Below are positions 1 to 9,377 of a stretch of DNA of 64,000 bases, one piece after another. Origin of the DNA: DATAUD01 sp036268455 (GTDB taxonomy: Bacteria; Verrucomicrobiota; Verrucomicrobiia; Limisphaerales; Palsa-1400); the NCBI GenBank assembly GCA_036268455.1, contig DATAUD010000010.1, positions 99,648-163,647 of the forward strand, given 5' to 3'. Both the position numbers and the translations under genes were made by a program. The first letter of the stretch is position 1; each line of letters starts with the position of its first letter. The notes beneath the pieces were generated by a model, which did no database searches, was not told where the DNA came from, and saw only the letters and a program-made list of their open reading frames with translations.

Positions 1-3000
1 CGGTGTGTAAATCGGCTGGCCCATGACCAATTGCGAGGGAGGGATCGTCTCGACCGTGATCTGGCGGGCGGCGGACGGGGTGGTTCCGGTGCTGTCCGAA
101 GCGACGGCGACGACGGTGTCGGCGCCTTCCGGGAGGGTGGCATTGGTGACGGTGAAAGCGCCGTTGCTTGATGTAGTGGTCACGCCCAATATCTGGCCAT
201 TCGCCGTCACCTGAATGTTGATGTCCGGTTCCGCGGTTCCGGTGATCGTTAGTGTGGCGTTGTTGGTGATGTAATTGCCGGCGGGAACGGTGATGACCGG
301 CGCCAGCGGCGGCGTTATGGCGATGATGACGTCGGATTCGAGCGTGGCGATGTTGCCCGCGGTGTCGCGCGCGAGCAGTTCGGCCTCGTGAACGGCGTCG
401 GTGAGCTTGCGGATGTCAAAATAATAAGAGAACGCGCCGCCGGTGTTGGTGGCCAGGCCGACGCCGTCCAGATAAAATTCAATGTCCTGCATTCCGAGCG
501 TGGCGGTGGCGGAGCCTGTGACAGTCAAGGGACGGTTGAGGGTCTGGCCATCGGCAAGGCTGAATGAGTGAATGACAGGGCCGGCGGTAATGTAATTGAC
601 GTCCAATTCGACGGGAGTGTTGGTTGCGCCGGTGACGCTGCGGAATTGAGCGAAGATGTGCTTCAAGCCGCCGCCCGCCGACAGCGGAAAGAGATCATAG
701 TTTGTGAACGGCGAGAAAAAGACGTCGCTGAACGAGAGGTCCTCGCTCACGCGCATCGAAATGGCGGTGCGGCAGGCCAATTGCAGAAGGACCGAAGAAC
801 CGCCGACTTGCGTGGAACCGTTGGAGGTGCCGAGCGCGGGCGTGAGCAACGGTTCGTAGGTGAGGATAGGATTGTAGAGGACATTTCCAGCGAGGGTGGC
901 CGTCACCCCGGCGGTCGCGGAGCTTCCCCACCAGTTGGACGGGGCGTTCATGGCGAGGCTTCCGCCGGCCAACGCGTTGGTGGCGTTGTTTTGAATTACG
1001 GAGTTTTGAATGGTCAGCGAGGCGCTGTCGAGTTGCGCTGCGCCGATTCCGTTGCCCGTCAACAACGCCGCGCTGGTATTGAGCGACGCGCCGTTGCTCA
1101 AACCAAGACCCCACGGCGAATTGGCGTTGGCCGTGAAGGCTTGCACGGCAGGCGAGCATGTGTCGAGGGTCAGGCCGCCTCCATAGAGAATCTCAACGAA
1201 TTGCAGGCTGGAAGCGCCTGCGCCGCCTTCGAGGATCACGCCGCCCCAGTCGCCCGCCGCGGGCGTCAGGCCGGAAGTGTCGTTGGCGGAATCGAAAATT
1301 ATAGGCGATAGGGCGGTGCCGTTGGCGATCAGCGCGCCTTGCGAAACGGTGAGGCTGGTTCCCGGCGAAAAGAGCAGGGTGGTGCCAGGCTCGATAATCA
1401 ACTGGGCGTCGCTGACGACGTTGATGCTGTGATAGATGTTCACCACGCTTGGTATGGAGCTTCCGATGGTGGTGGTCACGCCGATGTTTCCGGAGTAGGG
1501 ATCGGACCATGAGGCGGTGGTCACATTGGGATTGAAGCCGTTGGTGTTGTTGTAACCGACGACGGCGAAATAAGTCGTTTTGGTGCGGTCAAGCCCGTTG
1601 ACCTGAAAGGAGGTTTGGTTCGCCGCGACGGTTGCCAGCGGCGTCAAGCCGGCCACGGTGGTGAAATTCGCCTGCTGAGAATAAACGAGAAAACCGCTGA
1701 AGCCGAGGAGCGAGGACGTGTTGTAGGTGTTCCACGAGATTACCGCGCCGGATGAACCCGAATTGGCCACTTGAATGGGAACCGGAGGCGGAAGGGAACT
1801 TGGCAGTTTGACCGCGAGCGGAGTTATAGCGGTGAGGGCGTTTCCCGCGGTGTCCACCGCCTGGATGGCGACGTAGTAGTTCGTATTCAGCGACAACCCG
1901 TAATACTGGTAGCTTCTGGCGCTTGAACCGAGTCCCGTGTAAACCGGCACTCCCATGAGCGAAGTGTAATTGGTGTTTTCGATGTAAACACGGAAGCCGG
2001 CGAGATCGGCGGGGGCGTTGTAGCCGGACCAACCGACCGTGACCGACGAACTGTTCGACGCGATGACGCTTAAAACCGGGGCGGGAGGCGGAGTCGCTTC
2101 GACGGTGTAGGTGGCGGGGTTGGTGATGGCGAGCGCGTCGCCGTTCAAATCCTTCGCAACGGAAACAAAAAGTTGCACGGCGCCATCCATGCCGGGAGAA
2201 AAAGTCACGGGCGGAACGTGATAGGTGTCGTTGCTTGACGCACTGGTTGTCCAGTAGCCGTTGGAGGCCACAGTGGGTTGCAACGTAGCGGCGCTGTTTG
2301 TCAGGAGAACCAGCGGCGCGATGTTGGTGTTCATCGTGCGGTCAAATTTCAGCGCCAGCAGGAAGTTAGTCGTCGCGGGAATGGGGTTGACGAAATTTGC
2401 GGTGACGTTGGTTAGCAGCGGGAGGATTGTCGTGGTTTTGTAGTTGGCGACGTATTGGAGATTTGTGGCGTCGAGGGTGGAAAACGTCTTCGCGAAACTG
2501 GCGTTCGTGCTGACCACGGTGTTGCTGAGGGTGTAGTGGAGGAACGTATAAAAATAGGGGGAATTGGTGACGGACTGCGGGGCGGTGAAATTGGCGGTTT
2601 GGCCGTTTGTGTAACTCCCGGCTCCCGTGACGACCGCCAGGCCCGGTGGCGCGGTGACGGTGGTCACGACGTGAAGGAGGTTGGCGTCAATATAATTTGC
2701 CGTGAAGGAATGATTGGTGAAAACGACGGCGCTCAACTGAACGTTTGTGCCGACGATGTTGGCGCCCTCAGTCCAATTCGTGAAATTGAAACCAAAGTTG
2801 GGGGTGGCGATGAGCACATTGGTTGTGCCGTAAAAATAGGAGCCTGCGCCGGTGATCACGCCGCCGTCCGACGGGTTGTTGCTCGCGGCAATCGAGTAAA
2901 GGGGCAGCGTGAAATTGGCCACCAACTCGCGGTTGCGGATCACCGTGAATGAATAAATGTTGGAGGCGCTCTGGAACACGCCGTTTTCCGTCCAATTGGC

Positions 3001-6000
3001 GAAAACGTAGGGGAGGATGTTGGTGGCCGGCGTGGCGGTGAGAGTCGCGGTGGCGCCCGCCGCGAGTGTTCCGCCGCCGGATGCAGCGCCCGCGCCCGGC
3101 GGGTTGACGGCCGTGGTGATGGTGAACAATTGCGCGCTGGTCAGGGCTTGCGCGGTGAAATTGACGGTTTGATTGGTGACAATCACCACCATTTGTTCAG
3201 CGACGTTGTTGTAGCCCAGGGACGGGAGATTATTCACTCCAACCTGGAACGTTCCATTCGCGACACTGATTTGGTAATGGCCGCCAGCGTCTGTCACCGC
3301 TCCCAACACGCGGCCCGAATCCGGCGGAGTTACCTGCACGTTATCAACAAAACTGTTGTCGGAATCGTTGAGGGTCAGTGTCTCGAATGAGACTGTGGCG
3401 GAGCTTGAGGCGGCCGTGAAATAGATGGATTCCGGGGTCCAATTCAGGCTCCCCGAACCACCGGGGAGGGCGGTGAAGGCGTTGGAAATGCCGTTGACGG
3501 CGACGCCGAGAGAAACCTGGCCGGAATTTTCGTAATAGCCGAGGTAAAAAAGTAATTTATAATTTACCCCCGTGGTCGTCGGGAACGTTTGCGTGATGCC
3601 GCCGCCTTCGCCGCTTGAATTGCCGGTGGGGTCAAAATATTGCGCGCCGTCCTCTGCTGCGCCAAGAAATGGCCCCGACAAATCAACCGCTCCGGGACCG
3701 AGGACCGTCCAGCCGGGAATGGCCGTCGAACCGGGGTTGTATATCGTATAACTGACTCCGTTGTTGGTGGGCAATTCAAAGCTGCCGTTGACGACCGGGT
3801 TGGTAAAAGTGTTGGTGGGAATGTACGCATAGACGGACGCGCCAACGATAGGATGGCCATTGGTGTCCGTTACGGAGCCGCTGAGAAGCAGCGTGTCGTT
3901 GACGCTTGCGGGCACAACGCGAAGGACCAGGCTGGCGGTGGTGTAATCCAACTCCCAATTTTGACCGCTCGGCAACGGCGGCAAATTCAGGCTGCTGAAC
4001 GAGCCGGCGTGAGAACCGTAATTCATGAGCGTCAGGGTGTCGCCGGTCTTCGGGGTGTAACCGCTGAGAAAATTAACGCCCAACGCGCCGTCGAAATTGA
4101 TGTTGCCGGGAACCTTGGCGCTGCCGTGGCTGTTGGTCGCGGCGACGCCAAAATCAAGCGTCTCGCCGGCCTGGACGTATGCGGGATTCCCCGCAAAGTT
4201 CATCACTCCGCTTTGCGCGTTCAACGTGCCCGTGTTGGTGAACGGCACGTTGAAAGTCGTGGTGTTTGACGCGACCGATTTCTCGACAGTCCCCTGGTTG
4301 TTGAAGAATTCGTAGCCGTAGCACGCGCAGGCAAGTATCTGGTCGTTTTGAATTTGGAACAAACCGCCTGGCTGGTTATAGATGCTTCCCGTATATGAGG
4401 AGTTGTTATTGTAAACAGACACGTTGCCCAGGCCAGTCCAGTTGACCGTCCCGGCGTTTGTGAGCGGGCCTTCGAGATACTTGGCGCTGTTCCCGCTGAT
4501 GACCAGCAACCCGTTGCTTTCAACAGTCACCGAGCCGGATATGGCCCCGGCGGTCCATACCATCGTGCCGCCGACTGTGACGTTTCCGCTCAATGTGCTG
4601 CCGGACGTCGTGAGATTGGTTATCACGCCGCCCTCGAAATTGGTTCCCACCGCGACCGTGCCGCCAGTCAATTGCAAATTGGCGATGACGTTGGACAACA
4701 ACGTGAACGTTCCGCCGGTTACCGCGACCGGCCCCGGGCCGTTCACTGTGGGCGCGCCGGCGGCGAAGTTTCCGCCCGTGAAATTGATCGCCGTCGAGGA
4801 AGCCGCGTTGTAACCGCCGCCGACACTGCCTCCATCGTTAAAATTCAGCGTGCCTTCCAATGCTTCCACTGTGCCCGTGTTGGTGACCACAACATCGATA
4901 TAGGTCGTTCCCGTCCCCGCCGTTTTCTCCAGCGTGCCTTGATTGTTGAAAAATTCGTACCCGTAGCAGGCGCAATTGATGTTCTCGTCCGTGGCGATAT
5001 TAAACGTCGCGCCCGGCAGGTTCCAAATCGCTCCAAAAAGGCTGGAGGCATTGTTCCATACCGATAAACCACCGGTTCCCGTCCACGTGATTGTGCCCGC
5101 ATTGGTCAGGACGTTCTCCAACGTCTTGGTGGCGGTCCCGCCGATGTTCAATATGCCGGTGCTGGCGACCGTCAATGGGCCGGCCATCACACCGCCGGTC
5201 CATGTCAATGTTCCGGTGACCCTGTTGTTTCCGGTCAAGGTGCTGCCGGAAATCGTCAGGTTGGTGATTGAGCCGCCTTCGAATTGACTGCCGAGCGCCA
5301 GGGACCCGCCATTGAACTGCAGGTTTGCAATGATATTGCTCAACAGCGTCAACGCGCCTCCCGTCTGTGCCACCGTTCCCGTCCCGCTGACGGCGGGCGC
5401 GCCGACGCTGAAATTTCCCGCGCTGAAATTGATCGCCGCGGAAGACGCCGCATTATAAGCGCCTCCGATTGCGCCTCCATTGTTAAAATTCAGCGTGCCT
5501 TCCAGAGCTTCCACTGTGCCTGTGTTGGTGGCCAGAACACCAATATAAGTCGTCCCCGTCCCCGCCGATTTTTCCAGCGTCCCCTGGTTCACAAAAAACT
5601 CATAACCGTAGCACGCGCAGTTAATGTTCTCGTCTGTCGCGATATCAAACACCGCGTTCGTCAGGTTCCAAATCTCGCCAAGCAGGGAGCCGTTGTTGTT
5701 CCACACACCCAATGCGCCGGCGCCCGTCCATGTGATCGTTCCCGAGTTGGTAAGAGGACTTTCCAATGTCTTGCCGCTCGCGCCGCTAATGTTCAGCAAT
5801 GCATTGCTGGCGATGGTGAGCGGACCGGTGGCCGTCCCACCCGTCCAATTCATCGTTGCTCCCGATTCCACCAGTAGCGGCCCGGTAAAACCTCCGCCGC
5901 AAGTCAACGTTCCTGTGACGCTGTGACTGCCATTGAGCGCGCTGCCTGTCAGGGTCAAATTGGTGATCGTGCCGCCTTGGAACGAAGGGCCAAGAATCGT

Positions 6001-8178
6001 TGTGCCGCCGTTCATATCCAAATTGGAAATGGTGGTGCCAGTCAGCGTTATCGAGCCGCCCGTCTGCGCGACTGTTCCCGCTCCAGAAATGGAGGCCGCA
6101 TTTGCGGTAAAGTTACCGGCCGTGAAATTGATGGCCGTCGCCGCCGCCGCGTTGAAGGCGCCTCCGATGATTCCGCCGCCGTTGAAGTTCAACGTCCCTT
6201 CCAGCGTTTCGATGGTTCCGATATTTGTCAGCAGAATACCTATGTAGGTCGTCCCCGTTCCCGCCGTTTTCTCCAATGTCCCCTGATTGTTAAAAAATTC
6301 GTAGCCGTAGCAGGCGCAGTTGATGTTCTCATCTGTGGCGATATCAAACATGGCGTTGGTCAGGTTCCAAATCGCGCCAGAAAGGCTGCCATTGTTGTTC
6401 CAAACACCCAATGCGCCGGTGCCCGTCCATGTGATTGTGCCCGCATTGGTAAGCGGGCTTTGCAATGTCTTGGAACTCGTGCCGCTGAGGTTCAGCAATG
6501 CATTGCTGGCGATGGTGAGGGGACCAGTGGCCGTCCCGCCCGTCCAGTTCATCGTCGCGCCCGCCTCCACCAACAGAGGCCCGGTAAAACCGTCGCCGCA
6601 AGTGAAGACGCCGGTGACAGCGTTGCTGCCCGTCAGGGCGGTGCCCGAAAGAGTCAGGTTGGTGATCACGCCGCCTTGGAAAGAAGGCCCCAGGACAAGT
6701 GTGCCGCCGTTGAACAGCAAATTGGGGATGACGTTGGTCAAGAGCGTCACCGTCCCGCCCGTTTGGGCGACCGTTCCCGCTCCAGAAACGGACGCCGCAT
6801 TTGCGGTAAAGTTACCGGCCGTGAAATTGATGGCCGTCGCCGCCGCCGCGTTGAAGGTTCCCGCAATGATTCCGCCGTCGTTAAAATTCAACGTCCCGTC
6901 CAGCGTTTCGATGGTGCCGCTATTTGTCATTAGAACACCTATGTAGGTCGTTCCCGTCCCCGCTGTTTTCTCCAACGTGCCCTCATTGTTGAAAAACTCG
7001 TCACCAAAGCAGGCGCAATTGATGTTTTCGTCGGTTGCAATATTAAACGTGGCGTCCGGCAGGTTCCAAATTGCGCCTGAATAGCCGCCGTTGTTGTTCC
7101 ACACACTCAAAGCGCCGGCGCCCGTCCATGTGACCATGCCCGCGTTGGTCAGGGTGTTTTGCAATGTCTTTCCCGCGCTCCCGGTGATGTTCAGCAACGC
7201 GCTGCTCGACACCGTCAAAGGCCCGCTGATGGCCCCTCCGGTCCAGTTTATCGTCGCGCCCGGCTCCGCCAACAAAGGCCCGGTGGAACCGTTGCCACAA
7301 GTGAAGGCGCCGGTGACCACGTTGCTGCCGGCCAGGGTGCTGCCCGGAAGCGTCAGGTTGGTGATCACACCGCCTTGAAAAGCGGGCGAAAGGATGACCG
7401 TGCCGCCGTTGAACAGCAAATTGGGGATAACGTTGGTCAAGAGTGTCAGCGTCCCGGACGTTTGAGCCACAGTGCCCGCTCCGCTGATGGACGCCGCGCC
7501 GGCGATGTAATTTCCCGACGTAAAATTGATGGACGAGGCGGCCGCCGCATTATAAACGCCTTCGATCGGCCCGCCCTCGTTAAAATTCAATGTGCCCTCC
7601 AGCGTTTCGACGGTGCCGGTATTTGTAAATAGGATGCCAATGTAGGTCGTCCCAGTCCCCGCTGATTTCTCCAAGGTTCCCTGATTGTTGAAAAACTCGC
7701 CGCCAAAGCACGCGCAGTTGATATTCTCGTCTGTGGCGATATTAAATGTGGCGCCCGGCAGGTTCCAAATCTCGCCAAGATAGGACGAATGGTTATTCCA
7801 GACAGTGAGCCCGCCAGTGCCGGTCCATGTGATTATTCCCGCGTTGGTTATGGTATTCTGAAGAGTCTTGCCGGCGGTTCCACTCAGGTTGATGGCGCCA
7901 TTGATTGTCACGGTTAATGGTTGCCCGGAAATGGCGCCGCCCGCCCAATTAAACTGCGCGTTAATGGTGACTGGCGCGGAGAGGTTGATTGCGCCGCTGT
8001 TGAAGTTAACAGTATCGTTGGAACCTGGCAAACCCAGGGGACTCCAATTATTCGTATTGAACCAATCGCTGGAAATCGAACCTGTCCATGTGAACGTGGC
8101 TGCCTTTCCAGATTGGACAGACAAAAGCAAACACACAGCGAAAAAATAAATATGGTTTTTAACTACCCGCATACCCAT
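1..8178 (-). CDS. Giant secreted repeat/beta-helix surface protein (C-terminus beyond the window)
   Basis: The reading frame is open from the ATG at 8178 (a second ATG at 8172 is in frame) to base 1 without a stop, 2726 codons, and continues to the left. It begins with a signal peptide (charged MGMRVVKNH, then a hydrophobic stretch to SGKAA). Residues about 150-1300 hold six copies of a 215- or 233-residue repeat rich in GG/T/N/I strands, each with a CACYGYEFF-like anchor. Next come an autotransporter-like end segment, a carboxypeptidase-regulatory-like and DUF642-like region (about 3900-3300), InlB-type repeats (about 3100-2600, ATLTATPATN...FANWTE), a Big_5-like segment (about 2430-2130), fibronectin-III-like modules (2060-1500), a right-handed beta-helix-like stretch and Ig-like modules at the left edge. 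The role is probably cell-surface or extracellular, adhesion or glycan contact. No catalytic motif was recognised. GAGG lies 11 nt before the ATG. Confidence 0.85.
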   Translation of the reverse strand, partial: MGMRVVKNHIYFFAVCLLLSVQSGKAATFTWTGSISSDWFNTNNWSPLGLPGSNDTVNFNSGAINLSAPVTINAQFNWAGGAISGQPLTVTINGAINLSGTAGKTLQNTITNAGIITWTGTGGLTVWNNHSSYLGEIWNLPGATFNIATDENINCACFGGEFFNNQGTLEKSAGTGTTYIGILFTNTGTVETLEGTLNFNEGGPIEGVYNAAAASSINFTSGNYIAGAASISGAGTVAQTSGTLTLLTNVIPNLLFNGGTVILSPAFQGGVITNLTLPGSTLAGSNVVTGAFTCGNGSTGPLLAEPGATINWTGGAISGPLTVSSSALLNITGSAGKTLQNTLTNAGMVTWTGAGALSVWNNNGGYSGAIWNLPDATFNIATDENINCACFGDEFFNNEGTLEKTAGTGTTYIGVLMTNSGTIETLDGTLNFNDGGIIAGTFNAAAATAINFTAGNFTANAASVSGAGTVAQTGGTVTLLTNVIPNLLFNGGTLVLGPSFQGGVITNLTLSGTALTGSNAVTGVFTCGDGFTGPLLVEAGATMNWTGGTATGPLTIASNALLNLSGTSSKTLQSPLTNAGTITWTGTGALGVWNNNGSLSGAIWNLTNAMFDIATDENINCACYGYEFFNNQGTLEKTAGTGTTYIGILLTNIGTIETLEGTLNFNGGGIIGGAFNAAAATAINFTAGNFTANAASISGAGTVAQTGGSITLTGTTISNLDMNGGTTILGPSFQGGTITNLTLTGSALNGSHSVTGTLTCGGGFTGPLLVESGATMNWTGGTATGPLTIASNALLNISGASGKTLESPLTNSGTITWTGAGALGVWNNNGSLLGEIWNLTNAVFDIATDENINCACYGYEFFVNQGTLEKSAGTGTTYIGVLATNTGTVEALEGTLNFNNGGAIGGAYNAASSAAINFSAGNFSVGAPAVSGTGTVAQTGGALTLLSNIIANLQFNGGSLALGSQFEGGSITNLTISGSTLTGNNRVTGTLTWTGGVMAGPLTVASTGILNIGGTATKTLENVLTNAGTITWTGTGGLSVWNNASSLFGAIWNLPGATFNIATDENINCACYGYEFFNNQGTLEKTAGTGTTYIDVVVTNTGTVEALEGTLNFNDGGSVGGGYNAASSTAINFTGGNFAAGAPTVNGPGPVAVTGGTFTLLSNVIANLQLTGGTVAVGTNFEGGVITNLTTSGSTLSGNVTVGGTMVWTAGAISGSVTVESNGLLVISGNSAKYLEGPLTNAGTVNWTGLGNVSVYNNNSSYTGSIYNQPGGLFQIQNDQILACACYGYEFFNNQGTVEKSVASNTTTFNVPFTNTGTLNAQSGVMNFAGNPAYVQAGETLDFGVAATNSHGSAKVPGNINFDGALGVNFLSGYTPKTGDTLTLMNYGSHAGSFSSLNLPPLPSGQNWELDYTTASLVLRVVPASVNDTLLLSGSVTDTNGHPIVGASVYAYIPTNTFTNPVVNGSFELPTNNGVSYTIYNPGSTAIPGWTVLGPGAVDLSGPFLGAAEDGAQYFDPTGNSSGEGGGITQTFPTTTGVNYKLLFYLGYYENSGQVSLGVAVNGISNAFTALPGGSGSLNWTPESIYFTAASSSATVSFETLTLNDSDNSFVDNVQVTPPDSGRVLGAVTDAGGHYQISVANGTFQVGVNNLPSLGYNNVAEQMVVIVTNQTVNFTAQALTSAQLFTITTAVNPPGAGAASGGGTLAAGATATLTATPATNILPYVFANWTENGVFQSASNIYSFTVIRNRELVANFTLPLYSIAASNNPSDGGVITGAGSYFYGTTNVLIATPNFGFNFTNWTEGANIVGTNVQLSAVVFTNHSFTANYIDANLLHVVTTVTAPPGLAVVTGAGSYTNGQTANFTAPQSVTNSPYFYTFLHYTLSNTVVSTNASFAKTFSTLDATNLQYVANYKTTTILPLLTNVTANFVNPIPATTNFLLALKFDRTMNTNIAPLVLLTNSAATLQPTVASNGYWTTSASSNDTYHVPPVTFSPGMDGAVQLFVSVAKDLNGDALAITNPATYTVEATPPPAPVLSVIASNSSSVTVGWSGYNAPADLAGFRVYIENTNYTSLMGVPVYTGLGSSARSYQYYGLSLNTNYYVAIQAVDTAGNALTAITPLAVKLPSSLPPPVPIQVANSGSSGAVISWNTYNTSSLLGFSGFLVYSQQANFTTVAGLTPLATVAANQTSFQVNGLDRTKTTYFAVVGYNNTNGFNPNVTTASWSDPYSGNIGVTTTIGSSIPSVVNIYHSINVVSDAQLIIEPGTTLLFSPGTSLTVSQGALIANGTALSPIIFDSANDTSGLTPAAGDWGGVILEGGAGASSLQFVEILYGGGLTLDTCSPAVQAFTANANSPWGLGLSNGASLNTSAALLTGNGIGAAQLDSASLTIQNSVIQNNATNALAGGSLAMNAPSNWWGSSATAGVTATLAGNVLYNPILTYEPLLTPALGTSNGSTQVGGSSVLLQLACRTAISMRVSEDLSFSDVFFSPFTNYDLFPLSAGGGLKHIFAQFRSVTGATNTPVELDVNYITAGPVIHSFSLADGQTLNRPLTVTGSATATLGMQDIEFYLDGVGLATNTGGAFSYYFDIRKLTDAVHEAELLARDTAGNIATLESDVIIAITPPLAPVITVPAGNYITNNATLTITGTAEPDINIQVTANGQILGVTTTSSNGAFTVTNATLPEGADTVVAVASDSTGTTPSAARQITVETIPPSQLVMGQPIYTP
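4312..7720 (-). repeat. Six tandem 645/699-bp coding repeats
   Basis: The Cys-Ala-Cys-Tyr/Phe-Gly anchor recurs with its reference base at 4312, 4957, 5602, 6301, 7000 and 7699. The spacings are 645, 645, 699, 699 and 699 bp (215 or 233 codons), all in frame. The longer units carry an extra 18 residues, about one or two beta strands. The two N-terminal anchors read CACFG and the four others CACYG. High nucleotide similarity between neighbours makes recombination and assembly collapse likely here. Confidence 0.9.
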
Positions 8179-8474
8179 CAAGGCACTTGCCTCATGGCAT
8201 TTGTATGTGTTTCTGATCATCGAAGTCAAGGCCAATCGCGGGCAAAGTTGGGGAAAGGTTTGGACAAAATCCCACTGATTGATGGGGTTGCAACTTTCTT
8301 AGGAATGTCCATGTTCATTTGAATGGACGGCCCCTTGGCCGATCCGGGCGCAAGCGGGCCTCAATTAATTAAGAAGAGTTTTGGATGCGAGATTACAAAA
8401 TTTCTTCGCTCCCGCCGCGATGGCGTCCAGGCGCGAAGGGTTGGATTCCGGGCGGAAATGGGCTAGATTAACTC
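8179..8474. other. Divergent intergenic region between the giant surface protein and comA
   Basis: This 296-bp gap separates two divergent genes and must hold both promoters. I saw no convincing -35/-10 pair, inverted repeat, riboswitch-like fold or short conserved gene in it. The segment around 8360-8375 is AT-rich (aattaattaagaag). Confidence 0.4.
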
Positions 8475-9368
8475 ATGAGAGAGAGGTTGCGAGCGCCGGC
8501 AAAGAGCGAACATCCAGGCAATCACAATGGCGGGTCGGATCGAGCGGACGAGCGCGCATTCGCGTTTCTCGATTTGAATCGCCGGGATGAAAAACCACGG
8601 AGCGTTGGACTTACCGAAATTCGCGGTCCGTATTATACCCCGATGGGCAGGCGGTATCTGGAAGACGTGCTCGAAACAATGGGCGACTATGTTGACTCGT
8701 TGAAATTTGCGGGAGGGTCGTTCGCTTTGATGCGCCGGGATCAATTGCGGGAGATTATCCAGGTTGCGCATCGTTTTCAGGTTCAGGTTTCCACTGGCGG
8801 TTTCATCGAACATATTCTTACAAAGAGGGCAAAACAAGTTGAGCGATACATCGCGGAATGCGCGGAGTTTGGCTTCGATATCATTGAGATTTCATCGGGA
8901 TTCATCACCATTCCAATGGAGGACTGGGTTCGGCTGGTTAAAAAAGTTCAGAAAGCCGGACTAAAAGCGAAGCCGGAAGTGGGCATTCAGTTCGGCGCCG
9001 GCGGCGCAAGCGAGGCGGCCGCGCTCGAAGAGCAGGGGACCTCCGCGCCGCAATTGGCGATTGACCGGGCGCGCCGCTTTATCGACGAAGGCGCGTCGCT
9101 TATAATGATCGAATCGGAAGGAATCACCGAATGCGTCAAGACATGGCGCTCCGAAGTGCCCGCGCAGTTTGCGAGCGCGCTGGGTCTTGAGCATTTGATG
9201 TTCGAGGCCGCGGACCCGGCTGTCTTTGCGTGGTATGTGAAAAATTTTGGTCCGGAGGTCAACCTTTTCGTCGATCACAGTCAGATTGTGCAATTGGAAA
9301 CATTGCGAAGGGGCATGTGGGGAACAAGCGATCTGTGGGGCCGCGTGGTCACCTTTAAGGAAGGATAA
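8475..9368 (+). CDS. comA: ComA-type (2R)-phospho-3-sulfolactate synthase
   Basis: The 297-residue protein belongs to the ComA family, which adds sulfite to phosphoenolpyruvate to make phosphosulfolactate (coenzyme M / sulfolactate pathway); plant HSA32 proteins are relatives. The family core is visible as GLTEIRGPYY near residue 45, YVDSLKFAGG, VSTGGFIEH, FDIIEISSGFI and KPEVGIQFGAGG, which fit the TIM-barrel motif order. The first ~40 residues are an unconserved extension, so a later start is possible, but no in-frame ATG lies close to the domain. No other coenzyme M or sulfolactate genes (comB, comC) are adjacent, so the product's fate is unknown. The family call is firm; the exact substrate is inferred. 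Confidence 0.85.
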   Translation: MRERLRAPAKSEHPGNHNGGSDRADERAFAFLDLNRRDEKPRSVGLTEIRGPYYTPMGRRYLEDVLETMGDYVDSLKFAGGSFALMRRDQLREIIQVAHRFQVQVSTGGFIEHILTKRAKQVERYIAECAEFGFDIIEISSGFITIPMEDWVRLVKKVQKAGLKAKPEVGIQFGAGGASEAAALEEQGTSAPQLAIDRARRFIDEGASLIMIESEGITECVKTWRSEVPAQFASALGLEHLMFEAADPAVFAWYVKNFGPEVNLFVDHSQIVQLETLRRGMWGTSDLWGRVVTFKEG

Positions 9369-9377
9369 GCGCCCTGA

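Noticed and set aside
5923..6933. Plus-strand open frames across the repeat region (up to 336 codons)
   Set aside because: They are periodic only because the minus-strand coding repeats are; the translated sequence is arginine-rich and has no fold signature.
4312..7720. CRISPR-like or other non-coding repeat array
   Set aside because: The 645/699-bp periodicity is a whole number of codons within one open frame, so these are protein repeats.
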